Source: an uncultured Flavobacteriaceae bacterium (GTDB taxonomy: Bacteria > Bacteroidota > Bacteroidia > Flavobacteriales > Flavobacteriaceae). From it: DNA of 64,000 bases. Below the pieces are notes generated by a model. It was not told the DNA's origin and ran no database searches. It saw nothing but the letters and a program-made list of their open reading frames with translations. The stretch lies in the NCBI GenBank assembly GCA_905181615.1, contig CAJIYH010000006.1:62001-126000 (forward strand), written 5' to 3'. The position numbers and the translations under genes are program-made. Positions 7,185 through 17,221 of the stretch are shown here, one piece after another; the first letter of the stretch is position 1; each line of letters begins with the position of its first letter.

Positions 7185-9116
7185 ATGGCTAAAGAAAACC
7201 CTGTTAAAAAACCTAAATTTAATTCCTATTGGATATACGGAATAGTAGTTGTAGGATTATTTACTTTTAGTATGTTTGGGGATGGTAGCTCTCAAACACT
7301 TAAAAAAACAAATGTTTCTGAATTTGAACGTTTCCTAAATGATGGTGACGTTATGGAGGTTGTCGTTTACAACAAAAACCTTGCAAAGGTTTCGCTTACA
7401 AAACAAGCCATAGAAAAACCTATACACGAAGCCACTAAGACTAAAAATCTATTTGGTCAAGTAAACATTAATGGCCCTCATTACCAATTTGAAGTTGGGA
7501 ATTTAGAGCTATTTCAACGCAAGTTAGAAGAAGCTGAAGACAATAACATCGCTTTTAAATACGAATTTACAACTATTGAAAATAGATGGATGGACGTGTT
7601 TCTTAGCTTTCTTCCTATTCTGCTTATTGTTGGTGTATGGATATTCTTGATGCGTCGTATGTCAGGCGGAAGTGGAGTTGGCGGCGGAAGTCAGATTTTT
7701 AATATTGGTAAATCTAAAGCAAAGCTTTTTGACGAAAAAACAGATATTACAACTACATTTAAAGATGTAGCAGGACTTGAAGGAGCTAAAGAAGAGATTC
7801 AAGAAATTGTTGACTTCCTTAAAAATCCTCAAAAATATACTGTATTAGGAGGGAAAATTCCAAAAGGAGCCTTGCTCGTTGGACAACCAGGAACAGGTAA
7901 AACCCTACTTGCAAAAGCTGTAGCAGGTGAAGCTAAAGTTCCTTTCTTCTCTTTATCTGGATCTGATTTTGTGGAAATGTTTGTAGGTGTTGGAGCCTCT
8001 AGGGTTCGAGATCTTTTTAAGCAAGCCAAAGAAAAATCCCCTGCAATTATTTTTATTGATGAAATTGATGCCATCGGAAGAGCTCGTGGAAAAAGTAACA
8101 TGACAGGTTCAAATGATGAGCGTGAAAATACACTGAATCAGCTCTTAACAGAAATGGATGGTTTTGGAACCAATACAAATGTAATTGTATTAGCGGCTAC
8201 AAACCGAGCAGATGTATTGGATAAAGCTTTGATGCGAGCAGGTCGTTTTGACCGTCAAATATATGTCGACCTTCCTGATGTTCGTGAGCGTAAACAAATT
8301 TTTACAGTTCATATTGCGCCTCTTAAGACAACTAAAACCCTAGATATAGATTTCTTATCAAAACAAACGCCCGGTTTTTCTGGAGCAGATATTGCTAATG
8401 TTTGTAATGAAGCCGCATTAATAGCTGCACGTAAAAACAAGAAGGCTGTTGGAAAGCAAGACTTTTTAGATGCGGTTGATCGTATTGTTGGAGGTTTAGA
8501 AAAGAAAAATAAAATCATCACTCCTGGAGAAAAAAGAACGATTGCCTTCCATGAGGCAGGACATGCAATGACCAGTTGGTTACTTGAACATGCTGCACCC
8601 TTAGTAAAGGTTACTATTGTGCCCAGAGGACAGTCCTTAGGAGCCGCTTGGTATCTTCCAGAAGAACGTATGATTGTAAGAACAGAACAAATGCTTGATG
8701 AAATGTGTGCTACCCTTGGTGGTCGTGCAGCAGAAAAAGTTATTTTTAACAAAATCTCAACAGGAGCATTAAGTGACTTAGAAAAAGTAACTCGCCAAGC
8801 AAAGGCAATGGTTACAGTATATGGACTAAATGAAGAATTAGGAAACATCACCTATTACGATTCTAGTGGTCAATCTGATTATAGTTTTTCTAAACCATAC
8901 TCCGAAGACACTGCTCAAAAAATTGATAAAGAAATTTCTAAGTTAATTGAAGGACAATACGACCGAGCCCTAAAGTTAGTTGCCGATAATAAAGAAAAAC
9001 TGACGACCTTAGCAGAACGTCTTCTAGAAAAAGAAGTGCTTTTCAAAGATGATCTTTTGAAAATTTTAGGAAAAAGGCCCTTTGATAAGGAAGGTGAAAA
9101 AGAGGATAAAAAATAG
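7185..9116 (+). CDS. ftsH: ATP-dependent zinc metalloprotease FtsH
   Basis: 643 residues, normal. Membrane-anchored hexameric AAA+ protease for quality control of membrane proteins and regulated turnover. Two transmembrane helices (about 15-31 and 137-156) flank a periplasmic domain. Then follow Walker A GQPGTGKT at 233-240, Walker B IIFIDEID at 288-295, the second region of homology ending GRFDRQ at 353-358, and the zinc-protease motif HEAGH at 456-460. The C-terminus is rich in Lys and Glu. It is the second gene of the rsfS operon. Confidence 0.98.
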   Translation: MAKENPVKKPKFNSYWIYGIVVVGLFTFSMFGDGSSQTLKKTNVSEFERFLNDGDVMEVVVYNKNLAKVSLTKQAIEKPIHEATKTKNLFGQVNINGPHYQFEVGNLELFQRKLEEAEDNNIAFKYEFTTIENRWMDVFLSFLPILLIVGVWIFLMRRMSGGSGVGGGSQIFNIGKSKAKLFDEKTDITTTFKDVAGLEGAKEEIQEIVDFLKNPQKYTVLGGKIPKGALLVGQPGTGKTLLAKAVAGEAKVPFFSLSGSDFVEMFVGVGASRVRDLFKQAKEKSPAIIFIDEIDAIGRARGKSNMTGSNDERENTLNQLLTEMDGFGTNTNVIVLAATNRADVLDKALMRAGRFDRQIYVDLPDVRERKQIFTVHIAPLKTTKTLDIDFLSKQTPGFSGADIANVCNEAALIAARKNKKAVGKQDFLDAVDRIVGGLEKKNKIITPGEKRTIAFHEAGHAMTSWLLEHAAPLVKVTIVPRGQSLGAAWYLPEERMIVRTEQMLDEMCATLGGRAAEKVIFNKISTGALSDLEKVTRQAKAMVTVYGLNEELGNITYYDSSGQSDYSFSKPYSEDTAQKIDKEISKLIEGQYDRALKLVADNKEKLTTLAERLLEKEVLFKDDLLKILGKRPFDKEGEKEDKK

Positions 9117-9140
9117 GTAACCAAATAAATTCAATTTCTT

Positions 9141-9731
9141 GTGGGAATATTCAGTAATCTTTTTGGATCAAATAAAAAGGAGCTCGAAAATGAGAAAAGT
9201 CCTTATTTAAAGTCAGAGAAGGATCCAAAAGAAATTGAATTTGCCCGAAACTTTACCGACAAAGGCGGCAAGTTCATTTTTAGTGAAAATGCAAATCAAA
9301 CTTTAAATTATTTCAATCAAATTCTTGCTGAAAATTGTTGGGGCATAAATGATTTAAAAAGCGAATCGACTAGTTTGAATAATTTTTTTAATATCACTAA
9401 GAAACCTATTCAGGATAATAAAAAATTAACAACACAGGTTCTCGGCTGTGAATATTTAATCGCAAACAAAGGTTCTTTACTAATATGCAGTCACCAAATA
9501 AAAAATAACAAACTCGATGAACTTCCCGAAAATCTAATCATATTGGCGAGTGCATCTCAATTTGTAAATGATGTAAGTGAGGCAATGTCCTTAATAAATA
9601 CTCGGTATAAAGAAGATCTCCCATCAAACATTACAACACTAAATGCATTTGATCCAAACAAAGAAGAAGACTTTCTTTCTTATGGGAGTAGCACAAAAAA
9701 CTTATATTTAATCGTTCAAGAAGATTCTTAA
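9141..9731 (+). CDS. LUD-domain (LutC-like) protein
   Basis: 196 residues, start GTG at 9141. It resembles the small LUD-domain proteins related to LutC, a subunit of the iron-sulfur lactate-oxidising LutABC complex. However, lutA and lutB are absent here, and the protein sits between ftsH and cdsA, its usual place in Flavobacteriia. It starts with a short basic segment containing FGSNKKE and contains a long alpha/beta domain with GSLLICSH-like and LPENLIILA-like strands. No signal peptide or metal motif. The lactate link is therefore doubtful; its role in this conserved neighbourhood is unknown. Confidence 0.8.
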   Translation: MGIFSNLFGSNKKELENEKSPYLKSEKDPKEIEFARNFTDKGGKFIFSENANQTLNYFNQILAENCWGINDLKSESTSLNNFFNITKKPIQDNKKLTTQVLGCEYLIANKGSLLICSHQIKNNKLDELPENLIILASASQFVNDVSEAMSLINTRYKEDLPSNITTLNAFDPNKEEDFLSYGSSTKNLYLIVQEDS

Positions 9732-10526
9732 ATGAAAGAAATTCATATTCGTGCCCTATCTGGCTCACTTTACGCGAGTGTTATTGTTGGAGCTATTTTT
9801 CTGTCTCCACTAGTAATATGTATTGTAATTCTTGTTTTTTCTGTTTTAGCTCTTTTGGAGTTTCAACGTCTCGTGCAATTTAAAAGTGTTCTTCCGATAA
9901 CGATTCTACTTCTTCTTACAGGTTATGGTTACTTTGGTTACACTACCAAATTCAATGATGGGATTATAGTTCACATTTCAATTGCAATCAATCTTTATTT
10001 ACTTGTTTTACTATTTGTTTCTAAAAAATTAAAATACAATTATCCTGTTAAGCTTTTTTTAAGCATTGGGTATGTTGCCTTTTCTTCCTATTTCATTTCT
10101 CGATCTGCGTTTGAAGGGACTGAATATAACCCATGGCCGCTAGCGCTTCTCTATTTCTCTATTTGGACCAACAACAGCTCTGCTTATATCTTTGGAACTA
10201 CCCTTGGAAAACATAAATTACTCCCATCCATATCCCCTAAAAAGTCATGGGAAGGTTTTTTTGGCGGAATGCTAGCTACCCTTCTACTCAACTATTTCAT
10301 CAAAGATCATGTCTCTGTTTTCAATAATGATTCACAATGGATTATATTTGCCTTTACAATTCCCGTTCTAGCTACTTTTGGTGACTTTGTTCAATCCTAC
10401 TTTAAAAGGATCGCTAAGGTTAAAGACAGCGGTAGTTTGATTCCAGGTCATGGAGGTTTTTATGATCGAATGGATAGTGTTATTTTTGTTGCCCCCTTTT
10501 ATTATTTACTTTTAAAATTTGTTTAA
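9732..10526 (+). CDS. cdsA: Phosphatidate cytidylyltransferase
   Basis: 264 residues, about seven to eight hydrophobic helices. Makes CDP-diacylglycerol, the precursor of phosphatidylethanolamine and other phospholipids, in the inner membrane. The family signature KDSG-LIPGHGG-DRMDS lies at about 231-249; KKSWEG at 170-175 is also conserved. It begins directly after the LUD stop codon and ends 1 nt before psd, so CDP-DAG synthesis and PE formation are encoded side by side. Confidence 0.96.
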   Translation: MKEIHIRALSGSLYASVIVGAIFLSPLVICIVILVFSVLALLEFQRLVQFKSVLPITILLLLTGYGYFGYTTKFNDGIIVHISIAINLYLLVLLFVSKKLKYNYPVKLFLSIGYVAFSSYFISRSAFEGTEYNPWPLALLYFSIWTNNSSAYIFGTTLGKHKLLPSISPKKSWEGFFGGMLATLLLNYFIKDHVSVFNNDSQWIIFAFTIPVLATFGDFVQSYFKRIAKVKDSGSLIPGHGGFYDRMDSVIFVAPFYYLLLKFV

Positions 10527-10527
10527 G

Positions 10528-11178
10528 ATGTTTCACAAAGAAGGTTTCTTTATTATAATTTTTACATTTCTGTTTACCGCAGGAATAGCTCTTGGTGCAG
10601 AATATTTTGTTTCAATAGTTTGGTTAAAATTTGCACTACAAATTGTAAGTTTAGGCTTGCTTGTTATAGTGCTTCAGTTTTTTCGGAATCCTAAAAGGAC
10701 TACTCCAATTAACACCGAACACATTATAGCTCCTGTTGATGGAAAAGTTGTTGTTATTGAAGAGGTATTCGAAAAAGAATATTTTAAAGACCAACGTTTA
10801 ATGGTTTCAATATTCATGTCTCCAATTAACGTTCATGTTACGCGGTATGCAATGAGTGGAAAAGTTTTGTTTAGTAAATACCATCCAGGAAAATATCTTG
10901 TTGCATGGCATCCAAAAGCATCTGAAGAAAACGAACATTCCACTATAGTTCTTGAAAACAAAACTTTTGGCGGCATATTGTACCGTCAGATTGCAGGAGC
11001 ACTTGCACGTCGAATTGTCAATTATGCCCAAGAGGGTCAAGAAGTTGTTCAAGGAACTGATGCTGGATTTATTAAATTTGGCTCAAGAGTAGATCTTTAC
11101 TTACCTATAGGCACCAAGATAAATGTCGAACTTGACCAAATGGTTAAAGGTGGTGTCGATGTAGTTGGAATAAAATAA
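10528..11178 (+). CDS. psd: Phosphatidylserine decarboxylase proenzyme
   Basis: 216 residues from the ATG at 10528 (a TTG three codons earlier is in frame but less likely). Short (type B) Psd. It self-cleaves between Gly and Ser of the FGSR motif at about 184-187, creating the pyruvoyl group on the new N-terminal Ser. APVDG at 68-72 and SPINVHVTRY at 98-107 are typical. Two N-terminal hydrophobic segments anchor it. It yields phosphatidylethanolamine. No pssA lies beside it. Converges on valS. Confidence 0.95.
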   Translation: MFHKEGFFIIIFTFLFTAGIALGAEYFVSIVWLKFALQIVSLGLLVIVLQFFRNPKRTTPINTEHIIAPVDGKVVVIEEVFEKEYFKDQRLMVSIFMSPINVHVTRYAMSGKVLFSKYHPGKYLVAWHPKASEENEHSTIVLENKTFGGILYRQIAGALARRIVNYAQEGQEVVQGTDAGFIKFGSRVDLYLPIGTKINVELDQMVKGGVDVVGIK

Positions 11179-11184
11179 AGATTT

Positions 11185-13815
11185 TTAAAGCGCAGCTAAG
11201 CTTTTTTCAATCACTTCTATTTTCTCAAGAGCATCTGCTTCTTTCTTTCTTTCATTTGCCAAAACTAGATCTGGAGCGTTTGAAACAAAACGTTCATTAG
11301 AAAGTTTCTTTTGAACAGAAACCAAAAAACCTTTAGCATACTTAAGCTCTTCTTCTAATTTTAATCTTTCTTTTTCAAAATCAATTTTTCCTTCCAAAGG
11401 AATGAAAAATTCTAAGTTATTTGCTCTAAAAGATCCTCCCGATTTCTCTGGTGCAGAATCTATATAATTAACACCGCTCAATTGACCCATCTTTTGAATC
11501 AAAGACTCAAATGGAATTTCCTCGCTTGAACCAATTACTTGTAATGCTAGTGATTCTTTATAACCAAGTTCTTTTTCTTTTCTAAAATTTCGAATCCCTC
11601 CTATTATTGAAGTTGCTTCTTCGAAGCGTTCAATTAGTTTTTTATCAAACTCGTCAACCTGTGGCCAAGAACTAACAATTAAAGCTTCTTCTGGAGTACG
11701 TGTTTCCATATCCTGCCATAACTCTTCAGTTAAGAAAGGCATGAAAGGATGAAGTAACTTTAAGTTTTCTTGAAACAAACCACGAACTTCTCGGTAAGTT
11801 TGTCCATCTATTGGATCTCCATACGCAGGCTTAATAGCCTCTAGCAACCAAGAACAAAAGTCATCCCAGATTAGCTTATAAGAAGTCATCATTGCATCTG
11901 ATATTCGATATTTCTCGAAATGATCATTGATTAACGTCAAAGATTGTTGGAATTTCTGAGCATACCAAAGAAGTGCTTCTTTGTTTACAAGAGAATGTTC
12001 TCTTGTATCATCTACTTCCCAGCCATCGATAAGGCGGTAAGCATTCCAAATTTTATTTGAAAAATTCTTTCCTTGTTGACATAAACTCTCATCGAACAAC
12101 AAATCGTTTCCAGCTGCAGAACTTAGCATAAGACCAACCCGAACTGCATCTGCACCAAAATCATGTATTAATTTTAATGCGTCGGGTGAGTTTCCTAATT
12201 GCTTCGACATTTTACGCCCCTGTTTATCACGAACTAATCCGGTTAGATATACTTTTGAAAAGGGCTTTTCATTGCGAAATTCGTAGCCAGAAATAATCAT
12301 ACGTGCTACCCAGAAAAATAAAATATCCGGACCAGTTACAAGATCCTGAGTTGGGTAGTAGTAATTAATTTCTGCATTTTCTGGGTTACGAATACCATCG
12401 AATACCGATATTGGCCACAACCAAGAAGAAAACCAGGTATCTAGCACATCATTATCTTGACGAAGATCTGTTTCTTTTAAATCTGGATTTTCTGATTTCA
12501 TTCGCGCTAATTCCAATGCCTTTTCAGCAGAAGGAGCAACCACAAAATCTTCAGGCTTGTTACTGAAATAGTATGCAGGAATTTGTTGCCCCCACCATAA
12601 CTGACGAGATATGTTCCAATCTCGGATATTTTCCATCCAATGTCGGTAAGTATTCTTAAACTTTGCAGGAACTAAAGCCACTTCTTCTGAATCAAGGACC
12701 GCTTTAATTGCGGGCTCTGCTAATTTTTCCATCTTTAAGAACCATTGATCTGACAAACGAGGTTCAATTACAGCTTTGGTACGTTCAGATATCCCTACCT
12801 TATGTGTATATTCTTCTTTCTTAATCAAAACACCCAAGCCATCAAGCTCTTTAGCTACAGCTTTTCGAACTACAAAACGGTCTTGTGATTCATAATGCAA
12901 ACCGTGAGCATTTAGTGTAGCATCTGCATTGAAGATGTCGATAACCTCTAAGTTATGCTTTTCGCCTAAAACTTTATCATTTATATCATGAGCAGGTGTT
13001 ACTTTCAAGCAACCTGTCCCAAATTCAATCTCTACATAAGTGTCCTCAATTATTGGAATCCACCGGTTTGCAATTGGCACTTTTACTTTTTCCCCTTTCA
13101 AATGCTCAAAACGTGGATCTTCTGGATGAATACAAATTGCAGTATCTCCAAAAATAGTTTCAGGTCTTGTGGTAGCAATTACTAAAGGTTCTTTAACTCC
13201 ATCTAACTCGTATGCTATATGATATAAAAACCCTGGTTTTTCTTCGAAAATAACTTCCTCGTCTGACAAAGTGGTTTGGGCTTCAGGATCCCAGTTGACC
13301 ATTCTATAGCCCCTATAAATCAAACCTTTATTAAATAAGTCAACAAATACCTGAATTACAGATTCTGACATATCTTCATCAAGAGTAAACTTGGTTCTAT
13401 CCCAATCGCAAGAGGCTCCTAACTTTTTAAGTTGCTCTAAAATAAGCCCTCCATATTCTTCAGTCCAATCCCAAGCATGCTTCAAAAAATCTTCACGACT
13501 CAGATCGTTCTTATCAATGCCTTGTTCTTTAAGTCGGGCTACTACTTTAGCTTCGGTTGCAATTGAAGCGTGATCTGTTCCTGGAACCCAACATGCATTA
13601 TAACCTTGCATTCTAGCTCTGCGAATTAGAATATCCTGCAAAGACAAATTAAGCATGTGACCCATATGTAAAATTCCCGTTACATTAGGTGGAGGTATTA
13701 CGATAGAATAGGCAGGACGTTCGTCTGGAGTAGAAGCAAAATGTTTATTCTCAAGCCAATATTCATACCACTTCTTTTCAACAGTTGAAGCTTCAAATTT
13801 TGAGAAAATTGACAT
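11185..13815 (-). CDS. valS: Valine--tRNA ligase
   Basis: 876 residues from the ATG at 13815; ten further codons upstream are in frame but are not conserved and reach towards the promoter. Class I synthetase: PPPNVTG then the HIGH-type motif HMGH at 50-53, an editing (CP1) domain with ATTRPET at about 214-220, and the KMSKQ loop at 535-539. A C-terminal coiled coil (about 805-876) is rich in Lys and Glu. It is a single-gene transcription unit with its own strong promoter. Confidence 0.98.
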   Translation of the reverse strand: MSIFSKFEASTVEKKWYEYWLENKHFASTPDERPAYSIVIPPPNVTGILHMGHMLNLSLQDILIRRARMQGYNACWVPGTDHASIATEAKVVARLKEQGIDKNDLSREDFLKHAWDWTEEYGGLILEQLKKLGASCDWDRTKFTLDEDMSESVIQVFVDLFNKGLIYRGYRMVNWDPEAQTTLSDEEVIFEEKPGFLYHIAYELDGVKEPLVIATTRPETIFGDTAICIHPEDPRFEHLKGEKVKVPIANRWIPIIEDTYVEIEFGTGCLKVTPAHDINDKVLGEKHNLEVIDIFNADATLNAHGLHYESQDRFVVRKAVAKELDGLGVLIKKEEYTHKVGISERTKAVIEPRLSDQWFLKMEKLAEPAIKAVLDSEEVALVPAKFKNTYRHWMENIRDWNISRQLWWGQQIPAYYFSNKPEDFVVAPSAEKALELARMKSENPDLKETDLRQDNDVLDTWFSSWLWPISVFDGIRNPENAEINYYYPTQDLVTGPDILFFWVARMIISGYEFRNEKPFSKVYLTGLVRDKQGRKMSKQLGNSPDALKLIHDFGADAVRVGLMLSSAAGNDLLFDESLCQQGKNFSNKIWNAYRLIDGWEVDDTREHSLVNKEALLWYAQKFQQSLTLINDHFEKYRISDAMMTSYKLIWDDFCSWLLEAIKPAYGDPIDGQTYREVRGLFQENLKLLHPFMPFLTEELWQDMETRTPEEALIVSSWPQVDEFDKKLIERFEEATSIIGGIRNFRKEKELGYKESLALQVIGSSEEIPFESLIQKMGQLSGVNYIDSAPEKSGGSFRANNLEFFIPLEGKIDFEKERLKLEEELKYAKGFLVSVQKKLSNERFVSNAPDLVLANERKKEADALEKIEVIEKSLAAL

Positions 13816-13842
13816 AAATGGTCTAGTTTTTGTTATATGTAA

Positions 13843-13872
13843 CAAAAGTAATTTTCTTAAAGGGATTACAAA
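13843..13872 (-). promoter_or_regulatory. Promoter of valS
   Basis: On the minus strand TTTG (13872-13869), an 18-nt spacer and TACTTTTG (13850-13843) match the Bacteroidota -33/-7 consensus exactly. The start codon is 27 nt downstream of the -7 box. I see no T-box or leader hairpin in the short 5' UTR. Confidence 0.75.
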
Positions 13873-13951
13873 AGGAAACTGTACACTTTTGTTCTGTTTT
13901 TATTTAGTGTAGATAAATTATGTATATTAGTAATAAACTATTACGTTAAAG

Positions 13952-14341
13952 ATGAAAAATATTGCATTTGCATTCAGTTTATTTTTAGCCTTCAATTTTA
14001 GTGTGTTTTCCCAGACTACAGGCCCAAAAATAACGTTTGAAAACCCAGTGGTTGATTATGGTCAAATTACCAAAGGTAGCGATGGGATTAGAATATTCAA
14101 TTTCATTAATTCGGGAGATATGCCTCTGGAAATAACCAAAGTATATTCTTCCTGTGGTTGTACTATTCCAAAAAAGCCGGAAGCTCCGATTGCTCCTGGA
14201 GCAAAAGGTGAAATTCAAGTAAAATACGATACCAATCGTATTGGACCTATTCGCAAAACAATTACAGTTAATTCTAATGCGAGGGATAATCCTGTTGTTT
14301 TATTAAAAATAAAAGGGGCGGTACAGCCTTCTTTAAAGTAA
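13952..14341 (+). CDS. Exported DUF1573 protein
   Basis: 129 residues with a signal peptide (about 1-20, ending FSVFSQ). The rest is a single DUF1573 domain, an immunoglobulin/MSP-like beta sandwich: an 'ENPVVDYGQI' start, VYSSCGCTIPKKP in the middle (the Cys-Gly-Cys pair typical of this family), then APGAKGEIQVKYD and a final strand pair. Periplasmic or surface location is inferred. Function unknown; the family is very common in Bacteroidota, often as short stand-alone lipoproteins or exported proteins. It is a monocistronic unit between valS and an aminotransferase. Confidence 0.9.
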   Translation: MKNIAFAFSLFLAFNFSVFSQTTGPKITFENPVVDYGQITKGSDGIRIFNFINSGDMPLEITKVYSSCGCTIPKKPEAPIAPGAKGEIQVKYDTNRIGPIRKTITVNSNARDNPVVLLKIKGAVQPSLK

Positions 14342-14479
14342 ACTTATATTTGTGTTTTATTCCGTTTCTAAGAACTCCTAATTTAATTGGTTGTAATTTA
14401 TATATTTTTAATTTTTCGCAATAAAAAGATACAAAAAAACAAAATTCACATTTAAGTCAACAAAAAGCATTACACATAA

Positions 14480-14508
14480 TTTGAACAATATATTTTTCAT
14501 CATATTTG
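14480..14508 (+). promoter_or_regulatory. Promoter candidate for the 14527 aminotransferase
   Basis: TTTG at 14480-14483, a 17-nt spacer and CATATTTG at 14501-14508 (one mismatch to TAnnTTTG). It lies in the very AT-rich 185-nt gap after the DUF1573 gene. Confidence 0.45.
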
Positions 14509-14526
14509 ATAATATTTAAATTCATC

Positions 14527-15720
14527 ATGCCTGTTTTATCAGAAAAAGGGTTAAATTTACCTGAATCTCCAATTAGAAAATTAGTTCGGTTTGCCGACCA
14601 AGCTAAAGCTAGAGGAACTTATGTTTACCATCTTAACATTGGGCAACCTGATGTCGATGCTCCAAAGGAATCTCTTGAAGTAATTCAAAACAGTAATTTA
14701 AAACTATTGCCATACGGATCTTCTGAAGGTTCTTTGAGTTTTAGAAAATCTTTGTGTACTTATTTTGCTAAAAATAAAATTGCCGTTGACCCACAAGATA
14801 TAATTGTTACTTCTGGGGCAAGTGAAGCTATTGCCTTTGCTTTTAATTGTATTGCTGACGTTGGTGATGAAATCATTATACCAGAACCTTTTTATGCAAA
14901 CTATAGTGGATTTACAGCTTCTTCAAACATTAATGTAATACCCGTAATATCAATATTTGAAGATCAATTTTGTCTTCCTTCTATTGAATCAATAGAGTCT
15001 AAAATTACTTCTAGAACTAAAGCCATTTTAATTTGTAATCCCTGCAATCCAACAGGGTATTTATACTCGAAAGAAGAAATAGAAAGACTTGGTGATCTAG
15101 CAATCAAGCATAATATCTTTTTAATTATTGATGAAGTGTATCGAGAATTTATTCATGATGATAAAAGGGAACATTATTCTGTTTTAGAATCAAGAAAATT
15201 AGCGGATCATGCCATAATGATTGATTCTGTCTCAAAGCGATACAGCCTATGTGGTGCACGTGTTGGGTGTTTAGTATCAAAAAATAAAACACTGATTGCA
15301 AATGCATTGAAATTTGCACATTTAAGATTATCCCCTGCCACCTATTCGCTTTTGGCAAGCGAAGCAGCAATAAATTCAGATTCATCCTATTTATTAGCAG
15401 TAAAAAAAGAATACACTGCGCGTAAAAAGACATTAATTTCTTCCCTTGAAAAAATTGATGGGGTTCGGGTTTCAAATCCCAAAGGAGCATTTTATTGTAT
15501 TGTAGAGTTGCCCGTCGATGATGCTGAGTTATTTTCTAAATGGATGCTAACCGATTTTACTGATAACAATGAAACGGTCATGTTTGCTCCAGCTTCAGGC
15601 TTTTACTCTTCTCCAGGTTATGGTAAAAAGCAAATTCGAATTGGGTTTGTTCTCAATGAACAAAAACTTTTAAGAGCAACCGAAATTCTAGAAAAAGCAT
15701 TAAAGACTTATTCCAATTGA
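14527..15720 (+). CDS. Class I/II PLP aminotransferase (aspartate-type)
   Basis: 397 residues from the ATG at 14527. Fold type I PLP enzyme with ASEA in the cofactor-binding loop, CNPCNPTG at 170-177, DEVYREF at 202-208, and the Schiff-base Lys237 in SVSKRYSLCGAR. It is a full-length relative of aspartate/aromatic aminotransferases; the natural amino donor and acceptor cannot be told from motifs. Two other class I aminotransferases are in this window, and this one is not in an amino-acid operon; murB follows 37 nt downstream. Confidence 0.85.
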   Translation: MPVLSEKGLNLPESPIRKLVRFADQAKARGTYVYHLNIGQPDVDAPKESLEVIQNSNLKLLPYGSSEGSLSFRKSLCTYFAKNKIAVDPQDIIVTSGASEAIAFAFNCIADVGDEIIIPEPFYANYSGFTASSNINVIPVISIFEDQFCLPSIESIESKITSRTKAILICNPCNPTGYLYSKEEIERLGDLAIKHNIFLIIDEVYREFIHDDKREHYSVLESRKLADHAIMIDSVSKRYSLCGARVGCLVSKNKTLIANALKFAHLRLSPATYSLLASEAAINSDSSYLLAVKKEYTARKKTLISSLEKIDGVRVSNPKGAFYCIVELPVDDAELFSKWMLTDFTDNNETVMFAPASGFYSSPGYGKKQIRIGFVLNEQKLLRATEILEKALKTYSN

Positions 15721-15757
15721 TTTGAGTTTTCTATCTTGTACCTACCTAAAATAGGAG

Positions 15758-16759
15758 TTGAAAAACATTGAACAACATAAATCTTTAAAAGCCTATAACA
15801 CCTTTGGTGTTGAGTGCTTTTGTGAAAATTTCATTAGTGTAACTAATGAAATTGAGCTTCGTGATGCTTTATTAAATTCTGATTTTAAAGAAAAATTCAT
15901 CTTAGGTGGTGGAAGTAATTTACTTTTTACCAAAAACCTAAGTGGTTTATGCATTCAAATCAACCTCAAAGGGATTTCCATTGTCCAAGAAAATGAAAAA
16001 GAGGTTGTTGTAGAAGCACAGGCTGGAGAAAATTGGCATGAATTTGTGCTTTGGACTCTAGATCAAGGTTTTGGTGGCTTAGAGAACTTGGCTTTAATCC
16101 CAGGGAATATCGGAACTGCTCCAATTCAAAACATTGGAGCCTATGGCGTGGAACTCAAAGATAGTTTTGTGAGTTGCAAAACTTTAGACCATAAAACTGG
16201 ATATGAGCATACATTCTCTCTTGACCAAGTTGGATTTGGATATCGAACATCCATATTCAAAACAACATTAAAAGGGAAACATGTTATAACATCTGTTCAA
16301 TTCAAACTGACTAAAAAAGAGCATCTGCTAAAAACAGATTATGGCTCTCTTAAAGATGAATTAAAAGAACAGAACCCAAAAAGCATTGCCGAAGCAGTCA
16401 TTGCTATTCGCAAACGCAAACTTCCCGATCCAGCAGAAATTGGAAACAGCGGTAGTTTCTTTAAAAACCCTATAGTAACAGAGTTAGATTTTCAAAAGCT
16501 AATTAAAATTCATTCTGAAATGCCTCATTATCGGATTAATATTTCGGAAGTCAAAATTCCAGCAGGATGGATTATAGACAAGCTTGGATATAAGGGATAC
16601 AAAAAAGGTGATGCAGGAGTGCATAAAAATCAAGCATTGGTTTTGGTAAATCATGGAAATGCTTCTGGAAGTGAAATACTAAGCTTAGCAAAAGAAATAC
16701 AGGAAAAAGTATTTGAGCGCTTTAATATTCATCTGGAAACTGAAGTTAATATCTATTAA
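15758..16759 (+). CDS. murB: UDP-N-acetylenolpyruvoylglucosamine reductase
   Basis: 333 residues. FAD-dependent second step of UDP-MurNAc synthesis. NTFGV near residue 14, LGGGSNLL at 49-56, IPGNIGTAPIQNIGAYG at 114-130, GYRTSIFK at 161-168 and the proton-donor Ser in GNSGSFFKNP at 229-238; this is the type I MurB form. The start is TTG at 15758: no ATG is available before the conserved domain. The purine-rich AGGAG directly abuts this TTG, so the nearby ATT codon at 15767 is an alternative. Confidence 0.93.
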   Translation: MKNIEQHKSLKAYNTFGVECFCENFISVTNEIELRDALLNSDFKEKFILGGGSNLLFTKNLSGLCIQINLKGISIVQENEKEVVVEAQAGENWHEFVLWTLDQGFGGLENLALIPGNIGTAPIQNIGAYGVELKDSFVSCKTLDHKTGYEHTFSLDQVGFGYRTSIFKTTLKGKHVITSVQFKLTKKEHLLKTDYGSLKDELKEQNPKSIAEAVIAIRKRKLPDPAEIGNSGSFFKNPIVTELDFQKLIKIHSEMPHYRINISEVKIPAGWIIDKLGYKGYKKGDAGVHKNQALVLVNHGNASGSEILSLAKEIQEKVFERFNIHLETEVNIY

Positions 16760-17212
16760 CTACTCTTTATTTTTAGAATCTAACTGAAGAGTAACAGGGC
16801 CATCATTACAGAGTGAAACCTGCATATCTGCTCCGAAAACACCTGTTTCTATTTTATTGCCTAAAACTTTTTCAACCTCAACAATAAAGCTTTCATAAAG
16901 AGGAATAGCATGATCGTGTTTAGCAGCCCGAATGTATGAAGGTCTGTTTCCCTTTTTTGTTGCTGCCATTAAGGTAAATTGACTAATTAGCAAAAGTTCT
17001 CCTTTTGCATCAATAAGGGAGTCATTCATGATGTCTTTTGAGTCAGAAAATATTCTAAGTTGAGTGACTTTTTTCACAGTCCATAAAACATCCTCTAGAG
17101 TATCTGCCATTTCAATACCCAACAGAACAACTAAACCTTGATTAATGGCTCCAACTGCTTCTTGGTTAACCTCTACTTTTGCGTTTTTGACACGTTGAAT
17201 AACTACTCGCAT
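16760..17212 (-). CDS. dtd: D-aminoacyl-tRNA deacylase
   Basis: 150 residues, normal. Hydrolyses D-amino acids (and Gly from tRNA-Ala) from mischarged tRNA. It has the conserved LLISQFTL at 74-81, GNRPS at 88-92, and the C-terminal NDGPVT (Gly-cisPro motif) that forms the chiral filter. It lies 9 nt after rsgA on the minus strand, so the two are one operon; the stop is next to the convergent murB stop. Confidence 0.96.
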   Translation of the reverse strand: MRVVIQRVKNAKVEVNQEAVGAINQGLVVLLGIEMADTLEDVLWTVKKVTQLRIFSDSKDIMNDSLIDAKGELLLISQFTLMAATKKGNRPSYIRAAKHDHAIPLYESFIVEVEKVLGNKIETGVFGADMQVSLCNDGPVTLQLDSKNKE

Positions 17213-17221
17213 ATTACTTTA

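Noticed and set aside
8309-8851. 180-codon open frame antisense to ftsH
   Set aside because: It lies wholly inside the highly conserved ftsH coding region, and its translation is Ser/Ala/Pro-rich with no recognisable domain; a shadow of ftsH codon use.
9141-9731. Lactate utilisation (Lut) operon
   Set aside because: Only a LUD-domain protein is present, embedded in the ftsH-cdsA-psd run; lutA and lutB are missing.
13816-13951. T-box or other tRNA-sensing leader before valS
   Set aside because: The 5' UTR predicted from the strong promoter is only about 20-25 nt, too short for a T-box or an attenuator.
14342-14526. AT-rich gap searched for a small RNA or tRNA
   Set aside because: No cloverleaf, stable hairpin or conserved motif beyond one promoter-like pair.
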